64,000 nucleotides of DNA from Aristolochia californica (taxonomy: Eukaryota > Streptophyta > Magnoliopsida > Piperales > Aristolochiaceae). A model generated the notes under the pieces. That model made no database searches, was not told the origin of the DNA, and saw nothing but the letters and a program-made list of their open reading frames with translations. The translations under genes were made by a program, and so were the position numbers. Below are positions 20,993 through 32,405 of the stretch, in pieces (position 1 is the first letter of the stretch; each line of letters opens with the position of its first letter). Where the stretch lies: the NCBI GenBank assembly GCA_029961685.1, contig JARWKL010000004.1, positions 34,296,986-34,360,985 on the forward strand, in the 5' to 3' direction.

Positions 20993-22060
20993 ACTTGAGA
21001 GGTCGGGGCTCCAATTTATGTCTCAATGACTTATGGAGGTGAACAAAGGCTACACACCCAAAAACTTTAGGTGGCTGCTTCGGCACAGTAGGTGAACTAA
21101 TGGTTTTATGAAGAAAACTCAAGGTCGTCTTAAATTGTAACACACTCGAGGGTATTCGATTGATAAGGTAAGCTACAGTTGTGATGGATGCACCCCAGTA
21201 ACTAGCCGACATATGAGCCTCAAACAAGGAAGCAAAAACAATCTCAACAAGGTGGCGGTTCTTTTGCTCTGCAACCCCATTTGCTGAGGGGTGTACGGAC
21301 AAGTAGTTTGATGAGTGATACCATGATCATCTAGATATTCTTTAAAACTTTGATTCAAAAATTCTTCACCATTGTCACTTTGAAGAGTTCGTATTGTAGA
21401 ATGATACTGAGTGACTATCATTCTGTGAAATTGTTTGAACAACGTACGAACTTCACTTTTTGACTTTATTAAACAAATCCAAGTCATATGGGTGTGATCA
21501 TCAATAAAAGAAACACACCACCATTTATCACTAAGAGAGGCTATATTTGTTGGACCCCACACATCAGAGTGAATAATCATAAAGGGTGTTGGACTCCTAT
21601 TCATGCTTATTTGGAATGGAACACGATGGCTTTTCGCCAATTCACATACATCACACTTAAAATCTGAAATAGATAATTTTTCAAAAAGTGTAGGAAACAA
21701 TTTCTTTAAATAACCAAAGGATGAATGACCCAACCATTTATGCCATAACCAAATGTCAAAATTTGTAGATTTATTCTTCATTAAGAATGCTTGGGCTAAC
21801 TGATAAAAACTCTCTGGCTGCAGATCAAGGTAATAGAATTTCCCCTTTCTAGTACCATACCCAATTGTCTTCTGAGTTCGAATGTCCTTAAAAACACAAA
21901 GGTTAGGCAAAAAAACCACAATACAATGCAGAGTACGAGTTATTTGAGTAACTAATAATAGATTATGATTGAGGGTTGGAACAACTAATAGTGAATCAAG
22001 ACTTAGATTTTCAGTGGGAGTGATTGAACCTTTCTCCAATAACATGAGATGGAGTACCAT
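20910..22060 (-). pseudogene. E pre-integrase and integrase
   Basis: Zinc-binding start WHKWLGHSS..CDVCELAKSHRVPF, then catalytic core HSDVWGP (first Asp), SDNGEEF (second Asp) and a Q-N-G-type region with E near 21250, where a frameshift separates frames 21173-22060 and 20910-21302. The second frame continues with YWGASITTVAYLINRIP and FGCVAFVH. All three D,D,E positions are recognisable across the shift. Confidence 0.88.
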
Positions 22061-22079
22061 TTGTTGTAGATACGATATG

Positions 22080-22500
22080 TTGTGCAGATGGTTTCATACT
22101 TTTAACATGATGATTGTCAAAGGTCATTTGATCAGTAGCACCAGAATCAATTATCCATTCACTATTCTACTGGAAGCGGAAGTATTAAGAACCTTACCAG
22201 ATGTAGCGATTAAGGTTGATGTATCCTCAGTTGTGTGAGAGGTGGAAGGTTCTGGTACTACAACGGAAGCATGATTATTTGATTTGGAGTTCCGTTTGCG
22301 AGGCGCTTTGGTAGGATCCCACCATTTTGGATACCCGATAAGTTCATAACATCGTGACTTTGTATGCCCAGTCTCACCACGATGAGTACAAATGCGCTCT
22401 GGTTTGGTTGTTCCAACCTCATAGCTACGATTCTGAAATCCTAATGTTCAATTTTGATCACGGTTAGGACCAGTTGGTCGAGCTACCATTAGATGTCTCA
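22080..22500 (-). pseudogene. E zinc knuckle and protease
   Basis: On the minus strand a CCHC knuckle C-x2-C-x3-G-H-x4-C-type motif (CTHRGETGHTKSRCYE; about 22350-22400) is followed by LIGYPKWWDP and an aspartic protease site DSGATDQMT (about 22130-22160). The frame is broken here, so no long ORF covers it. Confidence 0.75.
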
Positions 22501-23160
22501 ACACGATCAACTTCATTATTTAAAGTGGTTCTACGAATAGAGTCACGACGTACATAAGCATAGGCTTCTTCAAGATCCAATATCAGGTCTTTTCTGAGAA
22601 TTTCGCCACAGACTTATTCGAATTCTGCATTCAATCCGTTTATGAAAATATGAACACACAATCTTTCAATGGACTTTCTATAAGCGATAACATCATTAGG
22701 ATCTTTCATTATAATCCTATCACGATGATCAAGTTCTTGAAAATTTTCCACAAGATCACCATAATACGTTGATAAAGGGCGATCAGTCTGTTTGGTGGAG
22801 AAAGCTCTCTGATTCAATGAAAATAATTGTAATTCATCTGACCCATCATAGAAAGCTTTTTCCAGAGCATTCCATATTTCGCGTGCGGTACACAGCCGAA
22901 TATAGCACTTCATAATATCTGGTGACATAGAGGTTAACAACCACCCCTTGACTTTTTGATTTTTAGCGTACCATTTCGCATAGGAGGCATCCATTTTTTG
23001 TGGAAATGGTGTTTTTCCCCTAATATATTCGAGCTTTTCTCATCCCACAATTTGCATCTCCATGATCTGGGACCATACATCATAGTTGACTTCGGTAAGA
23101 GTGACGCTGGTTGTAAAATCAGAGGTTTTGGATTGCACATGAATAATCGGTGTTGATTAC
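22501..23160 (-). pseudogene. E gag
   Basis: The open part 22614-22994 reads WYAKNQKVKGWLLTSMSPDI, A.EIWNALEKAFYDGSDELQ, LNQRAFSTKQ and YYGDLVENFQELDH, a typical copia Gag. The upstream start (KW..MEMQ-type) is in another frame near 23000-23140, so there is at least one frameshift. Confidence 0.85.
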
Positions 23161-23904
23161 TTCAACATGATGAAATAGAAGATCGGTAGATTGGTGATGA
23201 TCACCCAAAAATACTGGTCCGGTCCATTTTCTGTTACCTGGTTTGACCCGGTTTGGGTCTCAGATTGTGGTCTGGTCCTCTTCCAGAATAATTTTTTTTT
23301 CCAGTCAGGTCCGGTCCGAAAAAAAATGGAGGTGGGTATCTGTTTTCGGTCCCGTCCGAAAAGTGGTTTGGGTCTCTATTTTGGGTCCGGTTCAAAAAAA
23401 AAAAATCTCGCGACCGTCCAGAAAAAATGCGGGACCTAAGTTAACGAAAGATGAATTTTTTGCGTACCTTTGTCTTCTTCGTCGACGGTGCGGCTTCTTC
23501 GTTGTCGGTGATGTTTGGACCAGCGGTATGCTAGAAGGCCGAGTGATGGCTCGGATTCAGTCTTCGGCGTCGTCCCGACGGTCCACCGGAATGGGGCGAC
23601 GACGGAGATAAATCGAGCAGCTCTTCGTCTTTTGCGTCGGTGACACTAGTGCCGATCGCTGGAAGGTGGTTTGGCAGCGGTTTGTCGATGGATTTCGGGA
23701 GTTCAGATGGCAGCGGTTTTGTGTTACATCGACGACCAAAGAGAACCTCAAATAGCGTCTTCTTCGTTCACGAAGCAGACCTGCTCTGTTTTTTTTTCTC
23801 GGCGATAGAGTTGCAACTCTATTTTTCGGCTACGTGAGAGACGACGGGACATAGCTTTTGCTCTGTTCTTCGGCGACAAGAAGGAGAAGGAGAAGGATTC
23901 TCTT
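23161..23904 (-). other. E 5' leader
   Basis: Noncoding leader between gag and the primer site. The plus strand has repeated 'ggtccggtcc' and 'gtttgggtct' motifs (23210-23395) and two long A or T runs. ORFs at 23191-23837 are spurious products of this repetitive sequence. Confidence 0.6.
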
Positions 23905-23916
23905 GCTCTGATACCA
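23905..23916 (-). other. Primer-binding site of E
   Basis: On the element strand this is TGGTATCAGAGC, directly against the LTR with no spacer. This fixes the LTR 3' end as ...TACT. Confidence 0.9.
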
Positions 23917-24100
23917 AGTAAAAAATTAGTACTTCAATTACAATCTTAATTTCTCATTCACATCATCGGCTTAAATAGCCGTTTTATAGAATATACATGG
24001 AAGAATTTGAGTGATTAATGGGATTACCCCAATCACCGAATTTACAGAATATTTACATGATTTCTCCTTAAGGGAAGAAATCTTAGAGTGAATCTTAACA
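23917..24100 (-). repeat. 5' LTR of E
   Basis: 184 bp. The right edge is followed by CATTA. Its inner edge is fixed by the primer site and its outer edge by the target duplication. Confidence 0.9.
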
Positions 24101-24105
24101 CATTA

Positions 24106-25163
24106 CTATTCGGTTTCTTCTTTCAGCCACTCCATTTTGAGACGGTGAGCCAGACATTGTGTATTGTTGCACAATACCTTGCTCCTCAAGAAACCTTGCA
24201 AAAGGACTAGGCAATTGTCCTCTTATAGTGTACCTTCCATAATATTCACCACCTCTATCTGATCTCACGATTTTGATTTGTTTACTTAATTGTTTCTCTA
24301 CTTCTGCTTTATAGACCTTAAAGCATCTAGTGCTTCACTTCTATTACAAAGCAGATCGAGAAACATATATCGTGTATATGGTCATCAATAAAGGTAATGA
24401 AATACTTCTCACCATTGAAACATGCATCATAAGGACCTGAAATATCAGTTAGTATGATTTCTAAGACATCAGAAGTCCTCCTGGCACCTTTCTTGTACTT
24501 GTTGGTTTGCTTTCCTTTAATGCAATCCACACATGTACTAAAATCAGTAAAATCACAAGCCTCAAGGATTCCATCATCAACTAATCTTTTAATTCTATCA
24601 ATGGAGATATGACCTAATCTCCTATGCCACAACATGGAGGATATCTCATTTATAACACTTCTTTTAATTCCAACATTAATATCATGCACAGTAGTAGGAC
24701 TACAATTAAATGTAGGGTTTAAAAGAAGTTTGAACAATCCTTCTTCCAAAATGCCATTTCCAACAAGAAAATGGTCTTTATACAAATGAAGGGAATTTTC
24801 TAGGAAATTAAAACTGAATCCAAAGGGTAAAAGTTTGGAAACTAAGATAAGGTTTCTAGAAAAAGATGGAACATAAAATGCCCTTTCAAGGTCTAAGACA
24901 AAACCAGTATTTAGGACAAGTCTGAAAGTTCCGACTACCTCTACAAGTGAACCCATTTTGTTTCCTGAATAGATGAAGCATTCACTTGGCGTCGGTTTTC
25001 GTTGGTTCAAAAAACCCTACATGGTGTTGGCAACATGGATTGTAGTACCAGAATCAATCCACTAAGTGTCATAAGAAGCATGAGTCATATCTGATTAAAA
25101 ACACACTAAGGAACACATTTGGGTTATCAGGATGCTTGCTAATGCCTTATCGGAATTCTCAAA
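24106..25163 (-). pseudogene. M1 integrase N-terminus, pre-integrase, protease
   Basis: This continues the M1 integrase to the right of E. Frame 24327-25010 contains VLDLERAFYVPSFSRNL, LWHRRLGHISIDRIKRL, CVDCIKGKQ, LTDISGPYDAC and FITFIDDH. The end nearest E holds a GVAERRNR-type motif that joins MDMVRNM across the insertion. A protease-like stretch lies at about 25015-25060. The zinc knuckle is not visible and appears lost. Confidence 0.85.
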
Positions 25164-25474
25164 CTATTCCTGAATAGTTTGAAGATATTCCGTGACTTTG
25201 GCACATTCAAGAATAGATTCACGAATACTCTTCCCAATATGAGACTTAATAAACATCAAACTTAATCGATTGGATTGCTCCCAAAGTTCAAATAATGTTT
25301 TCATAATTTGGGTACTAGATTCCGTGGGTTTTGAAAGTTCATCCACTCTAAGTGCTAAGTCAAGATCCATGCACCCTAATAACAACAGAATTTTCTCCTT
25401 CCACTCAATATAATTTTTCCCATTGAGGGGAACAATAGAAGAATCAAAGGTTGGGACATCTAAAGTTTGAAGAG
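25164..25474 (-). pseudogene. M1 gag (N-terminal half)
   Basis: Frame 25164-25385 reads LLGCMDLDLALRVDE, STQIMKTLFELWEQSNRLSL and SHIGKSIRESIL. Upstream, SSIVPLNGKNYIEWKEKI leads back to the TTTTTGCAG acceptor. The C-terminal half of gag is absent compared with P, so M1 has a gag deletion as well as point damage. Confidence 0.85.
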
Positions 25475-26398
25475 CTGCAAAAAGTAGCTCGGAAGCTTAC
25501 TAAACATGTAATAAAGCCAAAATTTGAATATTTACCTATATAATTAATCCAAACAAATAAACCAGTGTGTCATTATAATCTTTCTTGTGGGCTTAGCTTA
25601 TAACACATATGCGATTTATGTCTCTTTATGATGGGATCTAGAAATTTATTTGTAAATGAATATTCTAGGCCTAAGGGCAACTTGAATTTTTAATTTTTTT
25701 TTCTTTCTCATCCTGATTAATCACTTAAATATAACATATACCCTGTGGGTTTAAATTATTATATCTCCATGATTCACATTTTTTATGTCATTATCTTTAT
25801 GTGACTAAACTTAATGTCACTAGACATTTGCATAATTAAGAATATTGTGGCAATTACTCAATTATTCAAATATATACTTAAATATGACATAAAAAATAAT
25901 TGACTAAAACTAATATCAATTAATAATCCTTATATTTAGGTCAACATAAAATATGCATAAAAAATTGAAGTATGCATAATACCTAAATAAATTATTTTGC
26001 ACAATTATTAAAATTGCATATAACCAGATTACTGCAATTTTAATCTATATTTTATGTGTATCCAATGATAACTCATACAACTAGACAGCCTAAGGGTTAA
26101 AAGAGTTTTTCCAGTGTCCTATGCGCTGGTTCGAATCCCTGCAGCCACAGGATTTTTATTCTGTCTATCGAGTCGACTCGGCCAGTTTGCAAGCGGGTTG
26201 GCTCAGCGAGTTTGAACTGGCGAACCGAAACTATTCAACCCATCTGTGCCATGACTCGCCCGTCTGATTCATCCCGAACGACTCGATAAAGTCCGAGCGA
26301 GTCAACTCGTTCGACTCATTGCATCTAGACCGATCATGTGCAATCGGTACGAGTTGACTCAGCTGAGTCAAGTCGTTATTTAAATGAAATTTTTTTAC
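25475..26398 (-). other. Inferred leader intron of M1
   Basis: On the element strand it begins CATAG|GTAAAA (donor at 26398) and ends TTTTTGCAG (acceptor at 25475), immediately before gag. It is AT-rich, ~924 nt, with a pyrimidine stretch before the acceptor. It includes a segment (about 25950-26240) absent from M0, M2 and M3, with a tRNA-like B box 'ggttcgaatcc' (26132-26142). Splicing is inferred from the sites, not shown. Confidence 0.5.
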
Positions 26399-26646
26399 CT
26401 ATGTTTCAATTATTTTTTTATTTACGTGTGCTGGAGGTCATCTTAACGCGGAAAAAAGACGCTCAATGTCCACAGAAGCCCTTTGTTGTACGTCGCCTCC
26501 CGTTAGACTTCGGCCGCCGTTGTCCGACGGTGACACCGGCAGACGTACAACATCGAGCAAGACATCGGTTGGCGCCACATCACCGGTGCTCGCAGCATAC
26601 GCAGAGATCTCCTCTCCATGGAAATGACTCCATATCAGAGAGGGGA
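26399..26646 (-). other. M1 leader exon
   Basis: GC-rich untranslated leader between primer site and splice donor. Its ORFs on both strands are not conserved across M0-M3. Confidence 0.55.
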
Positions 26647-26658
26647 TCTCTGATACCA
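26647..26658 (-). other. Primer-binding site of M1
   Basis: TGGTATCAGAGA on the element strand; the last base is mutated from the standard C. Confidence 0.8.
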
Positions 26659-26660
26659 CA

Positions 26661-26963
26661 TGTAGGAATGCTTTAAATAGAATTTCGAAACCATATATGA
26701 AATTCATAAACCAAAATCATACCACTTGACATGGTGTCAACTTCCAGCGAACAAAGCTTTTCCACTATCTTCTCCGGTGAACAGAATGTCTCGTCTATCA
26801 CTGAGGCTCGTCGTTTGGTGGTCTCCATCAAAGGAGACCACCAAATGATGGAAAATTGAAAGGTCGTAATCGGTGACCACCATCAGTGGAAATCCATATG
26901 AAGGATGGGTAACTTAGGTGACGGATCATGAACCGTCTAGGTGACGGTTTTTGAACCGTCTTA
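26661..26963 (-). repeat. 5' LTR of M1
   Basis: 303 bp, followed by CATCG (26964-26968). An internal deletion has brought together a 13-bp perfect inverted pair (26814-26826 and 26833-26845, 6-nt loop). Confidence 0.85.
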
Positions 26964-27901
26964 CACATCGAACCGCAGTCGAGAGGACCAGTAACGCAGC
27001 ACCGAGAGAGAGAGAGAGATGCCATAATGGAAGCCTATATACACTGACGTGTTGCTCTCATCGGACACACATCGGCGACGATGGCACATGAGAAAGGAGA
27101 CTGCGGCGCGGGGATGGTGAGTAGAGTCCCAAACGGATCAGACGCTTGGGTGAGACGCTTGGTTGTGAGCAGCCGTGAGTGGCGCGACCGAACCGAGAGG
27201 AGACCGGTGTTGTGTGCGCCGGTGTCCTGTGCTCTCGTTGGAGCGTAGCCAAAGCCAAGAGCATGACATCATGCTCTCTGGCTGTTCCGCACCACTGTAC
27301 GTGCAAGAGAAACAAACGCTCTCACGGCCCATCCAACCCAAGTGTTATCATTGGATATACTTATTTCATATATAAATAACAGAAAAAATAGAATATTTTC
27401 GTTTTCATTCTTTTTCATTTTAGTGCATATGGATTAAATAATTGGATATGCATATAAGAATGTTTAATATGCATTAATTTTTATATGTGAAAATTTTAGT
27501 CAATTATTTTGATGTCATATTTTGGTTTACATTTGAACAATTAAGTAATAACCACAACATTCTTAATTATGAAATATGTCTAGTGACATTAAGTTTAGTC
27601 ACATAAAGTCAATGACATAAAATTTTGTGATTAACCATGGAAAGCTAATAATTTAACCTCACGTGGTAATTTTTATATTTAAGTGATTAATTAGAAGGAT
27701 AGGAACATTTAAAACAAATATTTAGTCGCCCATAGGCCTTGAAAATTCCTATAGAGATAAATTTACGATGCCATCATAAAGTGATATAAATCGTTTGTGT
27801 TATAATCTAAGCCTACTCACATGTTCATTAATTTACATGGGTAAATTTTCAAGTTTTGGTTTCATTGCATGTTTTAGTAAACATAGTTGTTTATTTTGCA
27901 A
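26964..27901 (+). mobile_element. P2 leader
   Basis: Counterpart of 983-2014: a GC-rich part, then AT-rich intron-like sequence. Here the acceptor is mutated to TTTTGCAA (27894-27901). The 27490-27690 part is inverted relative to the M1 leader at 25740-25940. Confidence 0.6.
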
Positions 27902-28005
27902 TTCTTCAAACTTTATCTATTCTGAATTTTTATTCCTCCAACATTATTCCTCTCAATGGTAATAATTATGATGATTGGAAGGAGAAAATCGTCCTTGCAT
28001 TGGAG
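27902..28005 (+). pseudogene. P2 gag, N-terminal fragment
   Basis: Reads NIIPLNGNNYDDWKEKIVLALE. It is cut by S1 after the duplicated TGCGG (28006-28010). Confidence 0.7.
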
Positions 28006-28010
28006 TGCGG

Positions 28011-28413
28011 AGTCAAGTGGTGGAGCCTAATTAATGCCTTACGCTAAGTTGGTTGCGGATCGACCTTCGTGGTAAGGTCAACATGGGGGTTGGAAGGGAG
28101 GCAGAGCCCCTATCCGATCCACGATATATTGACTATTGTTTCATTAAGGGCAGTTTAGGAATTTCATTCTTGTAATGCGGTTTCCTAGTTTTCTCTTTAA
28201 ATTGGGGGTTCGCTGCTATTAGGGCGATTTCTCTTTGTAAGTTATTTCATCTTCATAGTGGATTATTGCAATGGTAGAAGACAGGACATAGTCTCACCAT
28301 GAGGCGAACCTGTATAAACCTTGTTGTGTATTTTCGTGCTTGTTTTTGTCCTTCTTCCACATTTTTTATTATTGCACTCATTAGTTTGGAATTAGGGCGT
28401 ACAATTCCTAACA
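28011..28413 (+). mobile_element. Solo LTR S1 in P2 (uninterrupted)
   Basis: 403 bp, ending AATTCCTAACA, flanked by tgcgg (28006-28010) and ttcgg (28414-28418). This copy shows the empty site for S2 ('gaagacaggacatag'). Its first base pair is mutated from TG to AG. Confidence 0.8.
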
Positions 28414-28647
28414 TTCGGTACCTTGATTTGGCATTTCGGGTGGATGAACATCCATGGCCCATGGAATCAAGTACCCAAGTTGAAAAAATATCATTTGATC
28501 TCTGGGATCGATTAGAATGCTTATCTTTTATGTTTATAAAGTCTCACATTGGGAAAACTATCCATGGATTCATCCTTGATTTTGCCAAAGCAAAAGAATA
28601 TCTTCAAACTATTCATGATCAGTTTGAGACTTCTGACAAAATGTTAG
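28414..28647 (+). pseudogene. P2 gag, middle fragment
   Basis: The best-preserved copy of this part: RYLDLAFRVDEHPWPMESST, FDLWDRLECLSFMFIKSHIG and AKAKEYLQTIHDQFETSDKML. It is open until Q2. Confidence 0.85.
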
Positions 28648-29026
28648 TGTTGGAAGACAGGGCCCAAGCCCACACGACCAAGGAAGACTCACATATCCAA
28701 GTGTACTAGAAGATGGGCCCAAACCCATAAGATCATGAAAAACCCATGCATCTAAGATATATTGAAGACAGGTTCAAGGCCCACAGATCAAGGAGAAGGC
28801 CTATAGGCCCACATATATTGATGGCAGGATGGTAAATAAAGAGTCATCTCATAGAGATGACATTGATGTAATTAAGTTAAAGTTCCAGGGTTAAATTCTT
28901 AAACCCTAAACCCTAAGTTCAGGGTTTATAATCAATTCCATAACCCTTCTTCCTCTTATCTTCACCCAATGACTTTTTTTCCCTTGTTCTCTATGAGCTA
29001 AGTTCATGGAGACTTGAAAATCAACA
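28648..29026 (+). repeat. 5' LTR of Q2
   Basis: 379 bp, shorter than its partner because of an internal deletion near 28920. Confidence 0.85.
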
Positions 29027-29038
29027 TGGTATCAGAGC
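29027..29038 (+). other. Primer-binding site of Q2 (intact)
   Basis: TGGTATCAGAGC directly follows the LTR. Confidence 0.9.
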
Positions 29039-30319
29039 TTTGATATTTAATTTTCTCATATTGTTTTTTTAGTTAGTGAAATTCGTGGTTTATTTTAATG
29101 GTATTGTTTTTCTTACTTTGGTTTATTTGTCTGCTAGAGTATGATGAGATGGAGTTCTATTTTTTTCTGTCATTAATCTGCCGCTGGTATTGTTTGCTTC
29201 CCACCTCGATAAACTGCCTTACCCGTGGTATATAATATGCTATCTCCACTCTTTAGAAAATCCATGGCGTCTTCCCGAGTAGTGTTTCTGGTGCTACTGG
29301 CTGTCGTCTTCGCTTAACTTCACCGCCCGTCTCGCTTAACTTCTCCGACAGTGTCTCCACCGGCCGCCTTGGCTACTCTGTTGGAAGCATGCGCCACAAT
29401 TATTTCCGTTCTGGAGGAAATAATTCCCTTGCGAAATTATTGCAGTTAAGCCGTCGCCATTACCGGAGAGGATGACACCATGAACGTTAGAAGAAGCACT
29501 AGTCCAGCTTACCGTCCTCTATCGAAGCCTTACCGTCACCGCCGCTGCTACTGCTGCTGTTGCCGATTTTTTTTTGGAGGCCGAAGACGACGACAACTTG
29601 TGAAAAAAAACTTCTCTCCCCGAGCCACTTACTCCATCTTGAGTACTGTTTTCGACGAGTTGTCTTCATCACCAAATGCATAAAAGCATCGGCGTCCAGG
29701 AAGAAGATGTACTGCTGCTAGCGTTTTTTTTCGTTGTTCTCCGTTTGTCCGCGGGGAAAGACGACCCACCGCTGCCGGAGAAGATGGAAGTCGGGTTGGA
29801 AACTTTCTTTTCAAGTTTCCGCTTTGCATCAGGGAAGAAGAGGGTTGGAAACTTTCCTTCAGAGCTCCCTCCGAGCTCTGTTTCCGCCGAAGAAACTGAG
29901 GAAGAAGACGAATATTTCACTGTTCAAATATTAAACACGAATTTATCAGTGCTATGGCCCGTTGGCGCAACTTGGACTCGCTGGAGTCATTCCAGCGAGG
30001 CCGAGTCAACCCAGCACACTGAGTTCCCAGCAACCACTGTTTCAGCACCAGCCAGACCGAGTCAACCCATACCAACTCGGACCGAGTTGACACTTATTTT
30101 TTGCCTCGGTATACATGCCCAAGTTTTATAAATATTTTGGCGCAACTCGGTAAATTTTTCTCTGGTTGGAGTTTTATTGTGAAGAATTGACTGATTATTC
30201 CTTGGTCAACATATTATTTTGTACAGATATGTGCATTAAATTATTTCATGAGTCAATTTTACAAGGATTATTTTGGGACGTGTTGAATGGGCACGAGCCC
30301 ATTTCAACTGATTCTATTG

Positions 30320-30640
30320 TGTCTCTTTTGGTTGGGAGTCCATGATGGAGAAACTTCATCACCGTAAAAAATATCGAATTTATTTGTGGTTGGGAGTCTG
30401 TGATGGAGGCACTTCTTCCCCTTCAAAAATATCAATTTTTTGTGGTTGGGAGTCCATGACGGAGGAACTTCATGCCCGTCAAAAATATCAAAATTATTTG
30501 TGGTTGGGAGTCCATGATGAAGGAACTTCATCCCAGTCAAAAATATCAAAAAATTTGTGGTTAGAAGTCCATGACTGAGGAACTTCATCCCCGTCAAAAA
30601 TAACATTGTTTTCTCATTGGAAGTCCTTGACGGAGGAACT
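30320..30640 (+). repeat. 57-bp minisatellite in Q2, ~6 copies
   Basis: Same unit as in Q1; copies near 30329, 30387, 30442, 30500, 30557 and 30615. Copy number is one lower than in Q1. Confidence 0.88.
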
Positions 30641-30920
30641 TATTATTATATTTATGGTACTTTTCCCTATTAATATCATATATTACTCTACCACTTAAGA
30701 GTCGTTATCCTGTGGAGGTGGACACTTCCGAGCAATGTCTTAGCGGCTAGGAGTGATTTACTTTCACAGATATTATACCAGTTGGGCCTCATGAACGATA
30801 GCACCAGCGTGAGGCGGAGTGTTGGAAGATGGAGGCATATTATATAAAAAAAGATTTTATATATCATTTGCAGCAAGCTAGAAGTTCATGCTGTTGTCTC
30901 ACTCCTAGCTTGAGAGGGAG

Positions 30921-31347
30921 TGTTGGAAGACAAGGCCCAAGCCCACATGACCAAGGAAGACTCACATATCCAAGTGTATTAGAAGATGGGCCCAAACCCA
31001 AAAGATCAAGGAAGACTCATGCATCTATGAGATATTGAAGACGGGCTCAAGGCCCACAAATCAAGGAGAAGGCTCATAGGCCCACATACATTGATGGAAG
31101 GATGGTAAAAAAAGGGTCATCTCATAGAGATGACATTGATGTAATTAAGTTAAAGTTCTTGGGTTAAAACCCTAAACCCTAAGTTCAGGGGTATTATTGT
31201 AATATAATAATTTTATTAATCTATCGAAAGAGCTTCAAGGGGAGGGAAATAATCAATTCCATAACCCTTCTTCCTCCTATTTTCTCCCAATGGGTTTCTT
31301 TCCCTTTTTCTCCATGAGCTAAATTCATGGAGTCCTAAAAATCAACA
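30921..31347 (+). repeat. 3' LTR of Q2
   Basis: 427 bp, preceded by polypurine 'tgagagggag' (30911-30920). Confidence 0.85.
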
Positions 31348-31352
31348 ATTAG

Positions 31353-32405
31353 CAAGCACCATGATGACGAAAATGTGTTCCATGAAATTTATAGGCACCA
31401 AAGGTGTGCGTGAGCACATCATGCAAATGTGGGACATTACCGCTAGACTGAAATTGTTGGAGATTGAGATATCCGAGTCATTTCTAGTTTACTTCATCCT
31501 TTACTTGCTCCCGTATGAATATGGACCGTTCAAGATCTCTTACCACACACATAGGGATAAATGATCAATTAATGAACTTCTGACCATGTGTGTACAAAAG
31601 GAAGGGAGGCTGAATCAAGAAGGATTGAACGTGCAAATTTGACGACTCGTGGCTAGAAATCATTTAAGAACGAGAGGAGAAAAGCCCCTCTTAATTAAGT
31701 TAATAAGGGAGATATCAAATGTTTCTTTTGTAAGAAGAAAGGACATAAAAGGAAGACTTGTCCCAAATTCAAGCATTGGCTTGAAAAGAATGGTAATCTC
31801 ATCTCTTCAGTATGTTTTGAATCTAATATGGTTAATATTTCTTAAAACACTTGGTGGATTGATTCTAGTACTACAATCCATGTTGCTAACACCATGCATG
31901 GCTTCTTAAACCAATGAAAACCGACGAAAAGTTAAAGTTCCAACTATTTAGGAAACAAGATGGGTTCATATGTGGGGGCAGTTGAGACTTATAGACTTGC
32001 CCTTAATTCTGGTTTTGTTTTAGACTTTGAAAATACCTTTTATGTTCCATCCTTTTCAAGAAACCTTATTTGAGTTTCTAGACTTTTATCTTGTGGTTTC
32101 AGTTTCAATTTCCTTACTAATTTCCTTCATTTGTATAAAGACAATATTCTTGTTGGAAAAAGTATTTTGGATGATGGTTATTTAAACTTCTTTTAAATTC
32201 TACCCTTAATTGTAGTCTTGTAATTGTGCATGGTAAAAATGTTGGCATTAAACATGGTGTTATAAATGAGAAACCCTTTATGTTGTGGCATAGGAGATTT
32301 GGTAATATTTGCATTGTTAGAATTAAGAGATTAGTAAATGAAGGAGTCATTGAGGCTCTTGACTTTAGTGATTTTGGTACTTGTGTGGATTGTATTAAAA
32401 GAAAG
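31353..32405 (+). pseudogene. P2 gag C-terminus through pre-integrase
   Basis: Same order as P1: KFIGTKGVREHI, LKLLEIEIS, knuckle C-F-F-C-x4-H-x4-C (about 31718-31760), IDSSTTIHVANTMHGFL, LWHRRFGNICIVRIKRL and CVDCIKRK. It is cut at the 5S junction. Stops interrupt it. Confidence 0.82.

Larger units (their letters stand above)
18742..24100 (-). mobile_element. E: copia element nested in the M1 integrase
   Basis: A 5.36-kb element with perfect CATTA duplications (18737-18741, 24101-24105) that exactly split the M1 integrase frame. The LTRs are 183 and 184 bp and differ at about a dozen positions by eye (~94% identical), so E is younger than its host. On the element strand the LTR begins TGTTAAGATT and ends TTTTTACT, so its ends are TG...CT, not TG...CA. 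Primer site, polypurine tract and all pol domains are present but interrupted. It occurs only in repeat 2. Confidence 0.93.
15900..26963 (-). mobile_element. M1: full-length decayed copia element carrying nested E
   Basis: It is flanked by perfect CATCG duplications (15895-15899, 26964-26968). Without E it is ~5.7 kb, normal for copia. Order on the minus strand: 5' LTR (26661-26963), primer site, leader with intron, gag, protease, integrase (interrupted by E), RT, RNase H, polypurine tract, 3' LTR (15900-16148). All genes carry stops or frameshifts. The two LTRs are very different, consistent with an old insertion. It is inserted in P2 in the opposite direction. Confidence 0.9.
28648..31347 (+). 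mobile_element. Q2: non-autonomous LTR element in P2 gag
   Basis: Same insertion site as Q1; flanks gttag (28643-28647) and attag (31348-31352). LTRs are 28648-29026 and 30921-31347. The primer site is intact. The interior has no pol. ORFs at 29480-30131 are low-complexity and not conserved in frame with Q1. Confidence 0.85.
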
